Source: Panulirus ornatus
Taxonomy: Eukaryota > Arthropoda > Malacostraca > Decapoda > Palinuridae
DNA length: 64,000 nt
Reading direction: 5' to 3'
NCBI RefSeq assembly: GCF_036320965.1
Contig: NC_092241.1
Location: 25,570,986-25,634,985, forward strand
A program made the translations under genes and the position numbers. Under the pieces are notes generated by a model. That model was not told the DNA's origin. It made no database searches and worked only from the letters and a program-made list of their open reading frames with translations. Below are positions 1-10,080 of this stretch, piece by piece; position 1 is the first letter of the stretch, and each line of letters begins with the position of its first letter.

Positions 1-50
1 CGGCCCTACTTTGCGCGTCACTCAGCGAGCATAAGATACGTTAGCTCATC

Positions 51-72
51 TGTGTGTGTGTGTGTGTGTGTG
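51..72. repeat. (TG)n microsatellite
   Basis: Uninterrupted TG dinucleotide tract of about 11 units. Confidence 0.95.
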
Positions 73-404
73 GAACAACACGTAGTTTTAGGGGTCACAT
101 GACGAGGGCCAGCACGAGGTCAGAGCTTCCCATCGTCCAGGGGACCATTTAGGTCAGAGTGAAAACGCATTAGGTCTCTGGTCATGTCGTGTCTGTACTG
201 TAGTGCTGGTCCTCGGCTGCAAAATCACCTTGCGGTACGCCACACATGTTGTGACGTCACCACACTGCGCTGTGGTGGGTACCATCATCGCTTCGCTATA
301 CTTGCCTTCAGCGAAGTAGCGCCAGAGACGTCTACAGAAAATCCTCACTTGGGTCCGACTTCTTTTTTGTAAAGTGATGATATATGAGGAAAGGAATCCC
401 CCCA
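73..404. other. Stretch with no assignable feature
   Basis: Non-repetitive sequence. Open frames are short and lack splice-flanked coding character. I see nothing to annotate. Confidence 0.6.
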
Positions 405-425
405 ACACACACACACACACACACA

Positions 426-517
<92 letters not shown>

Positions 518-551
518 GTCCTCCCCGCTCCTAGTCTCCCTCAAGGCCAGG

Positions 552-610
<59 letters not shown>

Positions 611-647
611 GTCCTCCCCGCTCCTAGTCTCCCTCAAGGCCAGGAAA
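405..647. repeat. Tandemly duplicated AC microsatellite plus 40-bp unique segment
   Basis: An AC tract (405-514, with an internal ACGC block near 426-444) is followed by a roughly 40-bp segment starting CCTGTCCTCC. A second AC tract (554-607) is followed by the same 40-bp segment. Microsatellite and flank were therefore duplicated together as one unit, after which the two AC tracts differ in length. Confidence 0.9.
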
Positions 648-711
648 TACTTGGTCAGTACTTCTTGTCTTCTCCCCAGGTATATAATTATGGCACCCAC
701 CCTCCCACCCT

Positions 712-713
<2 letters not shown>

Positions 714-742
<29 letters not shown>
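714..742. repeat. (CA)n microsatellite
   Basis: Uninterrupted CA tract of about 14 units following a CCCACCCTCCCACC pyrimidine-rich run. Confidence 0.95.
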
Positions 743-744
<2 letters not shown>

Positions 745-1034
745 GCGGACGCTTCCCGGAGCGAGGGACAGCTTGCAACGTCACCACAATGGACCAGGTT
801 AAACCGGACCTGTTGGTCGGGTTGGACTTTCCATGTGGTTAGCTGCTGCATAACCCGTGCTGGCGGACGGGTGGGGTCCGTCGCACGTCAGTAAGGTGTG
901 GTGGCGGTGGTGGTATGTCGTCCACAGAATATGACGTGTATGACTGAGGTGGTCAGTGATGGAGGACCTGGTGCTGACCCAGCCAAGATGCAAGACTAAC
1001 CCATGTGTGACGACCTGACTGTCCTGGCATATGA
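743..1034. other. Stretch with no assignable feature
   Basis: Mixed single-copy-looking sequence. No supported gene or repeat. Confidence 0.55.
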
Positions 1035-1124
1035 TACGCTGGCCTTTGACCTGACCCTCCGAGGGTCGGGCTTAAGTTGAGGCATATATACCCAGGGATG
1101 TGCACCGCCGAGTTCAAGGCTCAA
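1035..1124 (+). mobile_element. Degenerate copy of the arrayed-end element (core only)
   Basis: The sequence carries the core shared with the elements at 20818, 23718, 41991 and 50700: GGCCTTTGACCTGACC, a GAGGGTC / TTAAGTT segment, ATACCCAGGG, then a decayed right end (CACCGCCGAGTTCAAGG) that resembles the CACCGTCGTGCTCAAGG end of the 21 kb copy. The left arrayed end is missing or too decayed to see. Assignment rests on this shared order of short motifs. Confidence 0.5.
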
Positions 1125-1510
1125 ACCTTTGTGGTCAAGACAACATTCTCATTGGATGATTCCAGAACGTTGGATATTACGAGAGTTCCCATTGGTTGCC
1201 TACCTTCTGTGATCCGACGTCTTAGAATCCATTATAAACAAAAACTGACTTGATTCAGCCAATGTCTGAATGTCGCCGACACTAGGAAACATTAGGCGGG
1301 TATGTTGGTAATGTGAACCTGTCACCAGAGTACGGCTCAAGCTGACCACATACTGAACGTGTTGACAATAGCAAGGTGAAGTTGTGACGTGAAAACAGCT
1401 TTGTGCTACTGGTGTACGTGCGACGCGGTGCACAGGTCAGTGTGAAGCCTCCATGATCCAGGGGGCCCGTGAATGTGAATGATACCATGAATGATGCTGT
1501 TGACCTAGTA
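1125..1510. other. Stretch with no assignable feature
   Basis: Single-copy-looking sequence. Nothing supported. Confidence 0.55.
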
Positions 1511-1706
1511 GCGGCTCTTGTGGTCAGAGACCGCGGGTCTTGTGGTCAGAGACCGCGGGTCTTGTGGTCAGAGACCGCGGGTCTTGTGGTCAGAGACTGC
1601 GAGTCTTGTGGTCAGAGACCGCGAGTCTTGTGGTCAGAGACCGCGAGTCTTATGGTCAGAGACCGCGGGTCTTGTGGTCAGAGACCGCGGGTCTTGTGGT
1701 CAGACA
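1511..1706. repeat. 22-bp minisatellite, about 9 copies
   Basis: Unit of 22 bp containing GGGTCTTGTGGTCAGAGACC. Copies begin at 1511, 1533, 1555, 1577, 1599, 1621, 1643, 1665 and 1687, with few point changes (GCGGG/GCGAG, TTGTG/TTATG). The unit has no stop in the plus frames and 22 is not a multiple of 3, so three overlapping plus-strand ORFs here are artefacts. Confidence 0.95.
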
Positions 1707-1751
1707 GTGCGGAGTCTCTGGAGAGAGATGTTTGGTCAGTTGTGCCCGCCG

Positions 1752-1921
1752 ACCTCACACGGTTCCCATGACCATGATGCATTCACCAGCCGCCCAGGGG
1801 TCCAGTTCGCATGGGTTCGAATTCTGGTTGCGGCATCCGGTCCACAGTCAACCCAGCTGTTCATCCTTCCCTAGGGCTGTTCGATGAAATGGGTAACTGT
1901 GTGTGTGTGTGTGTGTGTGTG
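1752..1921 (+). mobile_element. tRNA-derived SINE (5' end decayed) with GT tail
   Basis: A pol III B-box-like GGTTCGAATTC lies at 1814-1824. The body GTCAACCCAGCTGTTCATCC follows, then GATGAAATGGGTAAC, running straight into a GT microsatellite (about 1899-1921). The same body occurs at 15871-15958 on the minus strand and the tRNA-like head at 30655. The A-box region (about 1755) is degraded. The known family type is tRNA-derived SINE. The element's exact name is not recognised. Confidence 0.75.
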
Positions 1922-2597
1922 TAGTAAATTCATGGTACATGTATACTAGATTTAGAGACGTCCAGATAGTAATTCCCACAAGTTACAGTGTAAGAAGTCA
2001 TTATAATTACCCAGTGCACAACAGTAATTACCAAACACGAAATTAATGGTTTCATAAGGAGAATTGCCACGACTCTGGGCCAAGTACAGCTGTTGCGACT
2101 GTAATCATATGTATAAAGGAATACAGAAAAAAAGATATCTGCTGATCCAAGCCAGTCTTCCGGTACAGTGGTGAACCATCTCTGCATACTCTTCCATTTC
2201 CTCAGGATATTTATATCATCGTTATTACAATTATTATGTTGAGAATATAACGCCCGAGAACACGAGCGGAAGGAAGGTAAGGCTTGAAGTGACGTAGATA
2301 AGTTGTGGAATCCTGTGTCTTATGAGCTGGTGAACACTGGCAGCTGAGCACCAGCCGCCTGCTGCCAGTCATCCGAACGAAAATGTCGTACGGTAGTTAC
2401 GTGGCACCCCTGCCTCCCCCCTCCCCCCAACCTGTGCACCTGGCGAGAGCGAACAAGGGGGTTTTTAGGGGGAGGAGAACTTTCCCCATTCTCTCTCTCG
2501 CTCAGTGAACCGAGACCCGACGATTACGTAATGCGGGTGGACAACTGAGACGAGACGAGCGCTACGTAGGATAGATTTTGACTATATCTCGTCGTAG

Positions 2598-2600
<3 letters not shown>
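1922..2600. other. Stretch with no assignable feature
   Basis: Single-copy-looking, AT-rich to about 2260. It then holds a short C-rich patch (2408-2432) and a T/C-rich patch (2485-2505). No gene is supported. Confidence 0.55.

Positions 2601-2671
<71 letters not shown>
2601..2671. repeat. (CT)n microsatellite
   Basis: About 35 CT units without interruption. Confidence 0.95.
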
Positions 2672-2673
<2 letters not shown>

Positions 2674-2677
2674 TGTA

Positions 2678-2681
<4 letters not shown>

Positions 2682-2714
<33 letters not shown>

Positions 2715-2810
2715 CCCATGACGGGGGACCCCGGGGCCTCCAGTACCCCCGCCTCGACCACGGTCCTGACGACCATGTGTTTACCTCCGGGAGTCGGCGA
2801 CGTGCACGTG

Positions 2811-2853
<43 letters not shown>
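2682..2853. repeat. Facing (GT)n and (AC)n tracts around a 100-bp spacer
   Basis: A GT tract (2682-2713) and an AC tract (2813-2853) are reverse complements separated by about 100 bp of non-repetitive sequence. The layout can fold as a hairpin. The spacer has no recognisable gene. Confidence 0.9.
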
Positions 2854-2857
<4 letters not shown>

Positions 2858-2863
2858 AACGAG

Positions 2864-2891
2864 TGTTGTTGTTGTTGTTGTTGTTGTTGTT
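2864..2891. repeat. (GTT)n microsatellite
   Basis: About nine GTT units just after the AC tract ending at 2853. Confidence 0.9.
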
Positions 2892-2972
2892 CACACCTGA
2901 TACCGTAGTACCCCCCCTCCCCCATCCTCCACACAGGCTTACAACCGTGAGTCTTAATTAGAGTGTAGGTAT

Positions 2973-3118
2973 GGGCAGACAGATGGCTCCCACCCTGCCA
3001 GGCTGGGCAGACAGATGGCTCCCACCCTGCCAGGCTGGGCAGACAGATGGCTCCCACCCTGCCAGGCTGGGCAGACAGATGGCTCCCACCCTGCCAGGCT
3101 GGGCAGACAGATGGCTGC
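2973..3118. repeat. 32-bp minisatellite, 4.5 copies
   Basis: Unit begins GGGCAGACAGATGGCTCC and ends CTGCCAGGCT. Starts fall at 2973, 3005, 3037, 3069 and 3101, nearly identical. Open frames over it are repeat artefacts. Confidence 0.95.
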
Positions 3119-3366
3119 CCCAGCTGGCTGGTGTTCCCATGTCTGTGTACATCATGTTGGTGGATAATGGTTGTTACAGTTTGCCCAGGGTGGGCACCAC
3201 ACGAGGTGGTTTACAGAGCAGAGGAGCGGCGGCGGCGGCGGAGGTGGTGGTACGTAGTGACACAGGTGCTGAGGTGTGGCGGACGTGGCAGGCTGGCCAG
3301 GAAGATCATAAGGTTTATCCCACAATGGGGCATGAGGCAGAGTGGGACATGTTTGTCCCTGGTCAG

Positions 3367-3367
3367 C

Positions 3368-3399
<32 letters not shown>

Positions 3400-3413
3400 C
3401 GCGCGCGCGCGCG
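3367..3413. repeat. Compound (CA)n(CG)n tract
   Basis: A CA tract passes directly into about 13 bp of alternating GC. Alternating purine-pyrimidine sequence of this kind is prone to form Z-DNA (established property). No function is implied. Confidence 0.9.
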
Positions 3414-3451
3414 CCCGGCAACAGTTGCTGGTAAGGTGATTGTCTTCACGG

Positions 3452-3815
3452 TGAACTGGTGAGTGGGATAACCTGCGTGACGCTGGTGACGACTGTTACG
3501 CAGGCGCCTCACAAGCCTCTCCTCCCGACACCGTCTACGTCATCGTGTTTCACCGCACTCTACACCCCCGGCCCGGCTCATGTACTGAATACGTACTTGC
3601 CTCACGTCTCGAGGTTACTGTGGTTAGGATGCTTCCAGACCTGGACGCCTCAAGGACAAGTTTTAGTCTTCATTTTACGGACACAAACGTCACGTGTGTT
3701 TTGCTGCAGAACGGCCGTCCACCAGCTGAGCCGCCCCCAGCGGGTGGCAAGTCGGGCCTTACAGAAGGAACGTACTCTCCTGTTCCAGCGTTCTCCTCCA
3801 CACACATGTTGAGGC
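3452..3815 (+). other. GC-rich open region, possible coding exon
   Basis: From a TGA at 3449 one plus frame stays open for more than 120 codons up to the GT tract. It has a balanced amino-acid mix, including the stretch RLEVTVVRMLPDLDASRTSF near 3610-3665. A second plus frame is also open for over 110 codons, so the region's base composition may explain both. A possible acceptor (GACTGTTACGCAG) ends near 3503. No family is recognised. It could be an exon upstream of the candidate exon at 4042 or chance openness. Confidence 0.25.
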
Positions 3816-3816
3816 C

Positions 3817-3818
<2 letters not shown>

Positions 3819-3877
<59 letters not shown>
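3819..3877. repeat. (GT)n microsatellite
   Basis: About 29 GT units. Confidence 0.95.
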
Positions 3878-3879
<2 letters not shown>

Positions 3880-4041
3880 TGTCTCTCGTCCTCACAGTGA
3901 GAGGTGTCACACCACCTGATGTGTGAGCAGCAGGTTCCTCTCTCACAACCTCATCTTCACGTCCCCGCCACCCACCCACCCACGGCTGCCTCGCCCACAG
4001 CTGACCAAACCTCTCTTTCTTCTTCTTCTTTCGTTTATCAG

Positions 4042-4183
4042 CGACGATTGCAAGTCTCCAGCATCCCGTAGCGCGCCAGAGTATATTCCTACGTCCTCCT
4101 TAGTGAGTGAAAGAGAAAATGAACTTCTCTTTGGACGAAGAGCTGGTAGGTAAACTGGATGGCGGCCCGAATGTTTGGAAGAA
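4042..4183 (+). CDS. Candidate exon carrying a translation start
   Basis: The exon is bounded on the left by a long pyrimidine tract (TTTCTTCTTCTTCTTTCG) and CAG ending at 4041, and on the right by a consensus donor GTAAGT at 4184-4189. Inside it an ATG at 4119 has A at -3 (GAAAATGAA) and an in-frame TGA at 4104-4106. It opens a 22-codon frame beginning MNFSLDEELVGKLDGGPNVW and ending in phase 2 at the donor. Codon choice looks coding. The product is not recognised. No later exon could be connected: the next plausible acceptor (7291) lies in a LINE remnant. Alternatives: another frame (SDDCKSPASRSAPEYIP) is also open across most of the exon and could use the weaker donors at 4146 or 4150. Confidence 0.4.
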
Positions 4184-4213
4184 GTAAGTCACAGGACTTG
4201 CTCCCGTTGGCCC

Positions 4214-4430
4214 TCAGTGTCACGCACTCACTGTTACCCACTTAGTGTTACGCACTCACTGTTACCCACTTAGTGTTACGCACTCACTGTTACCCACTTA
4301 GTGTTACGCACTCACTGTTACCCACTTAGTGTTACGCACTCAGTATTGCGCACTCAGTTACCCACTTAGTGTTGCGCACTCAGTGTTGCGCACTCAGTGT
4401 TACCCACTTAGTGTTGCGCACTCAGTGTTA
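4214..4430. repeat. 28-bp minisatellite, degenerate at right
   Basis: Units combine GTTACCCACTTAGTG and TTACGCACTCACT. The first four copies are regular at 28 bp. The right half has shortened units with TTGCGCACTCAGT. Confidence 0.9.
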
Positions 4431-4601
4431 GTTTTGCCTTAAGGATAACAAAGGGAAGATTGCACTCCAGTGGGTTGGTGTAGGATGACAGATAGCACGA
4501 AGCCAGTTATCATCACCCGTGGCCGCAGAGTCTCATTCCAAAGTATCTGAACACATCCTCAACTCCAGTTATTTACGTCTTCAGTTATACAGACTCATGT
4601 C
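4431..4601. other. Short stretch with no assignable feature
   Basis: Nothing supported between two minisatellites. Confidence 0.5.
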
Positions 4602-6050
4602 TGATCATGCGTGAGGTGTTCACATGATCATGAGTCAGGTGTTCACATGATCATGAGTGAGGTGTTCACATGATCATGAGTGAGGTGTTCACATGATCAT
4701 GAGTGAGGTGTTCACATGATCATGCGTGAGGTGTTCACATGATCATGAGTGAGGTGTTCACATTATCATGCGTGAGGTGTTCACATCCACATATGATCAT
4801 GAGTGAGGTGTTCACATGATCATGAGTGAGGTGTTCACATGATCATGCGTGAGGTGTTCACATCCACATATGATCATGAGTGAGGTGTTCACATGATCAT
4901 GAGTGAGGTGTTCACATGATCATGAGTCAGGTGTTCACATGATCATGAGTGAGGTGTTCACATGATCATGAGTGAGGTGTTCACATGATCATGCGTGAGG
5001 TGTTCACATCCACATATGATCATGAGTGAGGTGTTCACATGATCATGAGTCAGGTGTTCACATGATCATGAGTCAGGTGTTCACATGATCATGAGTGAGG
5101 TGTTCACATGATCATGCGTGAGGTGTTCACATCCACATATGATCATGAGTGAGGTGTTCACATGATCATGCGTGAGGTGTTCACATGATCATGAGTGAGG
5201 TGTTCACATGATCATGAGTGAGGTGTTCACGTGATCATGAGTGAGGTGTTCACATGATCATGAGTGAGGTGTTCACATGATCATGAGTGAGGTGTTCACA
5301 TGATCATGAGTGAGGTGTTCACATTATCATGCGTGAGGTGTTCACATCCACATATGATCATGAGTGAGGTGTTCACATGATCATGAGTGAGGTGTTCACA
5401 TGATCATGCGTGAGGTGTTCACATCCACATATGATCATGAGTGAGGTGTTCACATGATCATGAGTGAGGTGTTCACATGATCATGCGTGAGGTGTTCACA
5501 TGATCATGAGTGAGGTGTTCACATGATCATGCGTGAGGTGTTCACATGATCATGAGTGAGGTGTTCACATGATCATGCGTGAGGTGTTCACATGATCATG
5601 CGTGAGGTGTTCACATGATCATGAGTGAGGTGTTCACATGATCATGCGTGAGGTGTTCACATGATCATGCGTGAGGTGTTCAGATGATCATGAGTGAGGT
5701 GTTCACATGATCATGCGTGAGGTGTTCACATGATCATGAGTGAGGTGTTCACATGATCATGCGTGAGGTGTTCACATGATCATGAGTGAGGTGTTCACAT
5801 GATCATGCGTGAGGTGTTCACATGATCATGCGTGAGGTGTTCACATGATCATGAGTGAGGTGTTCACATTATCATGCGTGAGGTGTTCACATCCACACAT
5901 GATCATGAGTGAGGTGTTCACATGATCATGCGTGAGGTGTTCACATCCACACATGATCATGAGTGAGGTGTTCACATTATCATGCGTGAGGTGTTCACAT
6001 CCACACATGATCATGAGTGAGGTGTTCACATCCACCTATGATCATGAGTG
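4602..6050. repeat. 23-bp minisatellite, about 62 copies, with higher-order variants
   Basis: Unit contains GATCATGAGTGAGGTGTTC. Junctions make the perfect 10-bp palindrome CATGATCATG. GAG/GCG and GTG/GTC alleles alternate, and a longer variant with CACATCCACATATGATCATG recurs every few units. The right end is rich in the CATCCACACATG form. A minus-strand ORF inside is an artefact. Confidence 0.95.
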
Positions 6051-6097
6051 AATTTCATCATCTTACTTTTAAAACTTATCTCTCATGCTTTTGTACT

Positions 6098-6100
<3 letters not shown>

Positions 6101-6158
<58 letters not shown>
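6101..6158. repeat. (CA)n microsatellite
   Basis: About 29 CA units. Confidence 0.95.
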
Positions 6159-6160
<2 letters not shown>

Positions 6161-6436
6161 GAACCTCCTTGATACTAAGTTAAGGTACCCCAGCACACGT
6201 CCACCTCAGCGCCTGACAGGAATGACCAGGTTGTGTGTGTGAGGTTACGACTCACCAAACCTCCTCCCGGTGGCCAGACCTGGCATGATGTACATGGACA
6301 ACGAAGAAAGAAAGAAAACAAAAACAGAATATTAGAATTTGGACTGAAATATAGAGTATAAGAGAAGGGAAACTTGGATTATAAGGGGTTAGATCTACCA
6401 GCAGTTATCCTGGACGACACGAGAGAGGTCACGTAT
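6159..6436. other. Stretch with no assignable feature
   Basis: Includes a purine-rich patch (6304-6330). Nothing coding is supported. Confidence 0.5.
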
Positions 6437-6457
6437 AATGGGTACCTGGCATTGGCC

Positions 6458-6495
<38 letters not shown>
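6437..6495 (+). mobile_element. SINE 3' tail with GT microsatellite
   Basis: AATGGGTACCTGGC followed by ATTGGCCAGG and a (GT)n tract matches the 3' body and tail arrangement of the SINE at 1752 (AATGGGTAAC then GT). Only the tail is present. Confidence 0.5.
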
Positions 6496-6496
<1 letters not shown>

Positions 6497-6583
6497 ACTA
6501 GGGAGCATATGTGCTTCTCATGCACAGCAGGCCTGGGGTGTGGTGGGGTGAAGAAATAACCATCGTAAGGAAGGGGGATTATT

Positions 6584-6832
6584 CAGCTGGGGGAAGGTCA
6601 GTGTTCAGCTGGGGAGGGTGAGTGTTCAGCTGGGGGAGGGTCAGTGTTCAGCTGAGGGTCAGTTTTCAGCTGGGGGAGGGTCAGTGTTCAGCTGGGGGAG
6701 GGTGAGTGTTCAGCTGGGGGAGGGTGAGTGTTCAGCTGGGGGAGGGTCAGTGTTCAGCTGGGGAGGGTGTGTTCAGCTGGGGGAGGGTGAGTGTTCAGCT
6801 GGGGGAGGGTCAGTGTTCAGCTGGGGGAGGGA
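6584..6832. repeat. 22-bp G-rich minisatellite, about 11 copies
   Basis: Units carry TTCAGCTGGGGGAGGGT. GGGGGAGGG recurs each unit, so the G strand has G-quadruplex potential. Some copies lost one to several bases. Confidence 0.95.
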
Positions 6833-6943
6833 GTTGTATATAACAACACACAACATAAGGAACCCGTTGGCCCATGTCCAGGTTTGTGTACGGAACTCTG
6901 CCATTCCTGTACATACGTGGATGAAGTAAAGGTGATCAGCAAG

Positions 6944-6945
<2 letters not shown>

Positions 6946-7021
<76 letters not shown>
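6946..7021. repeat. (CT)n microsatellite
   Basis: About 38 CT units. Confidence 0.95.
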
Positions 7022-7023
<2 letters not shown>

Positions 7024-7291
7024 AGCGTTACGGTAACAACAGCCGGCAAGAGCAGAGGACAGAACGTGTACAGTGCATTATGTGAAGTAAGCCTGCATGG
7101 TGTATCACAGGAGAGAACGAAAGTGGAAAATCCTATTGTAACGTTTATCTGCTTCCCCCGCACCCTGCTGCTTTGCAGTACGCTATTAACCGGGGTCGGA
7201 ATGAGATCAAGGAATTTGAATATATGTATATGGTTTGATCTTTTGTGTTTGTGGTGTATATAACTGACTTGATGAAATATTTTCCCCTCAG
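7022..7291. other. Stretch with no assignable feature
   Basis: Single-copy-looking. No supported feature. Confidence 0.5.
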
Positions 7292-8290
7292 GCTCCTGGA
7301 CGTGTCTCTCCATTAACAACATTTCCTCGGTCGATCATTCCATTGTTCAACGCATCTATTCGCAGAGAACCTTTCCCCAGGTGGGTGTTATATCGGTCAA
7401 CTTGACGTTTTATTTTCTGAATCACAATAACTGCATTCTCTTCCAATAACAAAAAAAATGTAATTTAGATTGTCGAATTTCTTCAGTAATTTAAGACCAC
7501 GTATCAGATTATGTATCAGGTCATGAAGAGTTCGTAAGAGACAAGGGATCTAACGCTTTGGGTCATTCTTCATACGTCAAGTTTCTCAGCGCTTGAATCA
7601 GTTTTATCGCGCGTCTCTGTACTTGGTCTAGCTTTCCCCCAAAATTCTTGTCGTTTTTTCTATACTAAACTGTATGTTCAAAGTATGGTCTGGAGACCAG
7701 AGCTGGACCGTTTACGGTCTTACCATAGCGTTAATAGGAGTTAGAATGTCTTCCTGTGTTTCGTGGTTGGTGTTTCTAGATATGAAACCTGACATGGTTT
7801 TTCCGTTTCGACTTCCTGCTACACTCTGTTTACTTCAGATTATACTAAATACATCTCCAAGATCATTTTCTTAATGTACTCTCGTGAGTGGAAGTGTCAG
7901 ATATTTTTTAGTATCTTCAAAGTGCAGAGCTTTGCAATGTTTGACCTCTGACAATTTATTTGTTACGATCTCTTTCAATAATTTCAGTATCGTTCTGTCT
8001 TCTAGTTAAGTACAGCAAGAAGGTTCCGAGATCATGGACACAACACCAGCTCTGGATCATGTATGTTTATTATGAAAACAATAGGGCCAAGGACCGACCC
8101 CTGTGGCACACCACTTGTCACGTTGCTTTCGTAGGTGAGCCAGGCCCTCACCCAGACACACTGAAGTTTGTCCCGCATTCCACGTGAACTTAATTCACAC
8201 GGAAGTCTCGTTTATGTTAATTTATAGAATGTCTTTTGAGAGGCAAGGTCATGTTAAGTTCCAGATGCGCGATAGTTCTAGTTATGTGTG
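7292..8290 (-). mobile_element. Decayed CR1-like LINE reverse transcriptase, C-terminal half
   Basis: Minus-strand translation, read in several frames because of indels and stops, gives reverse transcriptase landmarks in order. Motif A-like DLASQKTFYKL (from 8250) is followed by RAWLTYESNVTSGVPQGSVL and GPIVFIINIHDPEL (about 8160-8047). Next come the connection-region motif LDQVQRRAIKLIQALRN (about 7632-7580) and a C-terminal RFSANRCVEQWNDRP (7378-7334). SGVPQGSVLGP and VQRRATKLI are standard signatures of this RT class. The FADD catalytic block is not recoverable and stops are frequent, so the copy is dead. The endonuclease half is absent. Confidence 0.8.
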
Positions 8291-8669
8291 TAGGCTGCAG
8301 GTGCGGTGGGTGAGCTGTGAGCCATGGCAGGAGAAGGTGGGGAATGACGTATCTAGCAACTCGTCCGTGCTGTTACCAGGCTGTGGATGTTAGGTAGTAT
8401 CTCACACGCTGGCTGTTTTCTGTTGGACACTTTCGGAATTTTGTTTTCCACAAGTTACATTCATGTGAAGGTGTAAGATTTTAGTGTAAGTAAGACGTTG
8501 TGGTGTGTGTGTCTAGCGGTGAAAGCTTCGTGGTCAGATTGAACATCTGGTCCCTTACTTATTACGTAATAGATGGAGGACAGGTTGAGGGAGAGTGTTT
8601 GTGAGAGCTGGAGTGGTGTGGATCTAGCTCAGGTGTGGTCAGTGGAGAGGCTGACCTTGGCTTCTTGTT
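8291..8669. other. Stretch with no assignable feature
   Basis: Could be further LINE debris, given remnants on both sides, but no motif is readable. Confidence 0.45.
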
Positions 8670-8745
8670 AGCAGCTGTTAAGGTCATCCATGTAAACTAC
8701 AAAAGAGTGGAGGGGGAGAATAGGTCCCTGAGGCACCTCATGAGC
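8670..8745 (-). mobile_element. Second LINE reverse transcriptase fragment
   Basis: The minus strand reads HEVPQGPILPLHSFVVYMDD, matching the VPQGSIL-PLLF-x-x-YM-DL block of non-LTR reverse transcriptases. It lies behind the larger remnant at 7292-8290 in the same orientation but repeats the same motif, so it belongs to a separate insertion or a duplicated piece. Confidence 0.6.
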
Positions 8746-8775
8746 AGTTTATGTGTGGTAGAGGAGTGTTGGTAG

Positions 8776-9537
8776 GTGAGTGCTGTGTGGGCAGGGCAGG
8801 TGTGTGGTAATACCAACGATGTTGGAGGAGTGGACATACCGCCTCTCTATCCTGCCTGGGTTACTTATAAAAACCCACCCACCAGCCGCCAGGCACCTGT
8901 GTCCTACAGGGACAGGGAGAAAAATGATCTTGGAAAATCCATTCCATTTCGTCATGTGTACCCTGAGAGGCACAGGAAGAGTCCAGCAGACGTCGAGGAT
9001 ATGGCGGGCGGAGGACAAACGACACCCAACAAAAATATCAACAGGAACTTCAAGTCTCTATGTACACATCAAGTGTCAAGCTCCACTATGGTTGTTGTTG
9101 TCAGCCTCCACAGCACTTGGCTGTGGTGCTCAGCGTCTGGTGAAGGTCCTGGTCCCTCAACACTGGGAACGTATAAACACTACGATTCGTTCTCTGTTCC
9201 CCACAAGACTGACAACCAAGAAAGACAAGTCTCGTGTTTGGTAACCAAGCTCTACAGATCCGGGTTACGCTGGATACTGTATAATGTTACCGTAACATTA
9301 TATTTGTTTTTATTTTCCATCAGTGGGCAGGTTCCTGGATCCTCCATCAAGGCATGGAGCTCCTCTGGCTCCGCTGGTTCCGTCCACACCAGTATGCTCG
9401 GCGCTGGTCTCCCCAGCACGGTGTGCCTCCTGGGCACGACCCTACGACCCTTGAGCACGTATGCACAAGTCCTGAGCACGATGGTAAGACCCGAAAACAC
9501 AACATTACGAGTCTTGAGCAGGACGAGACTATGCTGA
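8776..9537 (+). other. Longest ORF outside tandem repeats (253 codons), status uncertain
   Basis: Open from a GTG (first ATG at 8821) to a stop at 9535-9537. The amino-acid mix is protein-like in the first third, including YPAWVTYKNPPTSRQAPVSY. No domain is recognised. A branch and pyrimidine tract with CAG (TTTTATTTTCCATCAG, ending about 9323) would interrupt the frame if used as a splice acceptor. The last part contains ACGACCCTTGAGCACG, a piece of the dispersed 21-bp unit, so at least the 3' end is repeat-derived. Likely a chance or transposon-derived ORF. Confidence 0.2.
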
Positions 9538-10080
9538 AGAACGACGGTAGTATAAACAACCACGGGGTATGAAGGCCTGGCATATAACCTGTCTCCTACA
9601 GAACACTTAGTCCATCATGACCAACATCCGTACCCATCTGGGGACGGTCTAAGAGTGACAACGCAGAGCTCCTTTGGCTGCGCCCTGTGAAGGAATTCGT
9701 TTAACACTTCGCCTGCGTTCCATAATCTATCCCTGTGAGTAGTATAAATAACTTATTCTTTAACGAATCCATTAGCCACACCTTACACAAGGTGTGGCAG
9801 ACAGGCTTCCTGCCCGTGATAATTTCTGTCTGTAGTCGGGAAGAGAACCAGCGTACCGGCGCGTTGGTGGTTGTTATTGACGCGTTACTCCAGCGTCATG
9901 TCTCTTGGCCTTGAGAGTTGGACAGGTCCTTGACTCTAAGGTTCTTTTATCTGTGTATGCCGGCGGTAAGGTTGTAGCCAAGTAGCAGTAGCAGGTTCTG
10001 CATGAATTATAACGACACCTTCCCGACTATAACAAAGGAACACGAAGGGATTGGCAGGCAAAGTGTCATGTTTTTGAAGG
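9538..10080. other. Stretch with no assignable feature
   Basis: No supported gene. It runs up to the tandem duplication at 10081. Confidence 0.5.

Noticed and set aside
154..842. CVCVCV and THTHTH ORFs around AC/GT tracts here and elsewhere
   Set aside because: Dinucleotide repeats have no stops in several frames; not coding.
7292..7380. Apparent plus-strand exon with TTTTCCCCTCAG acceptor and CCCCAGGTGGGT donor, open in two frames
   Set aside because: The minus strand of the same bases reads RFSANRCVEQWNDRP, the C-terminal block of the LINE whose RT motifs continue to 8290, so the splice-like borders are coincidental.
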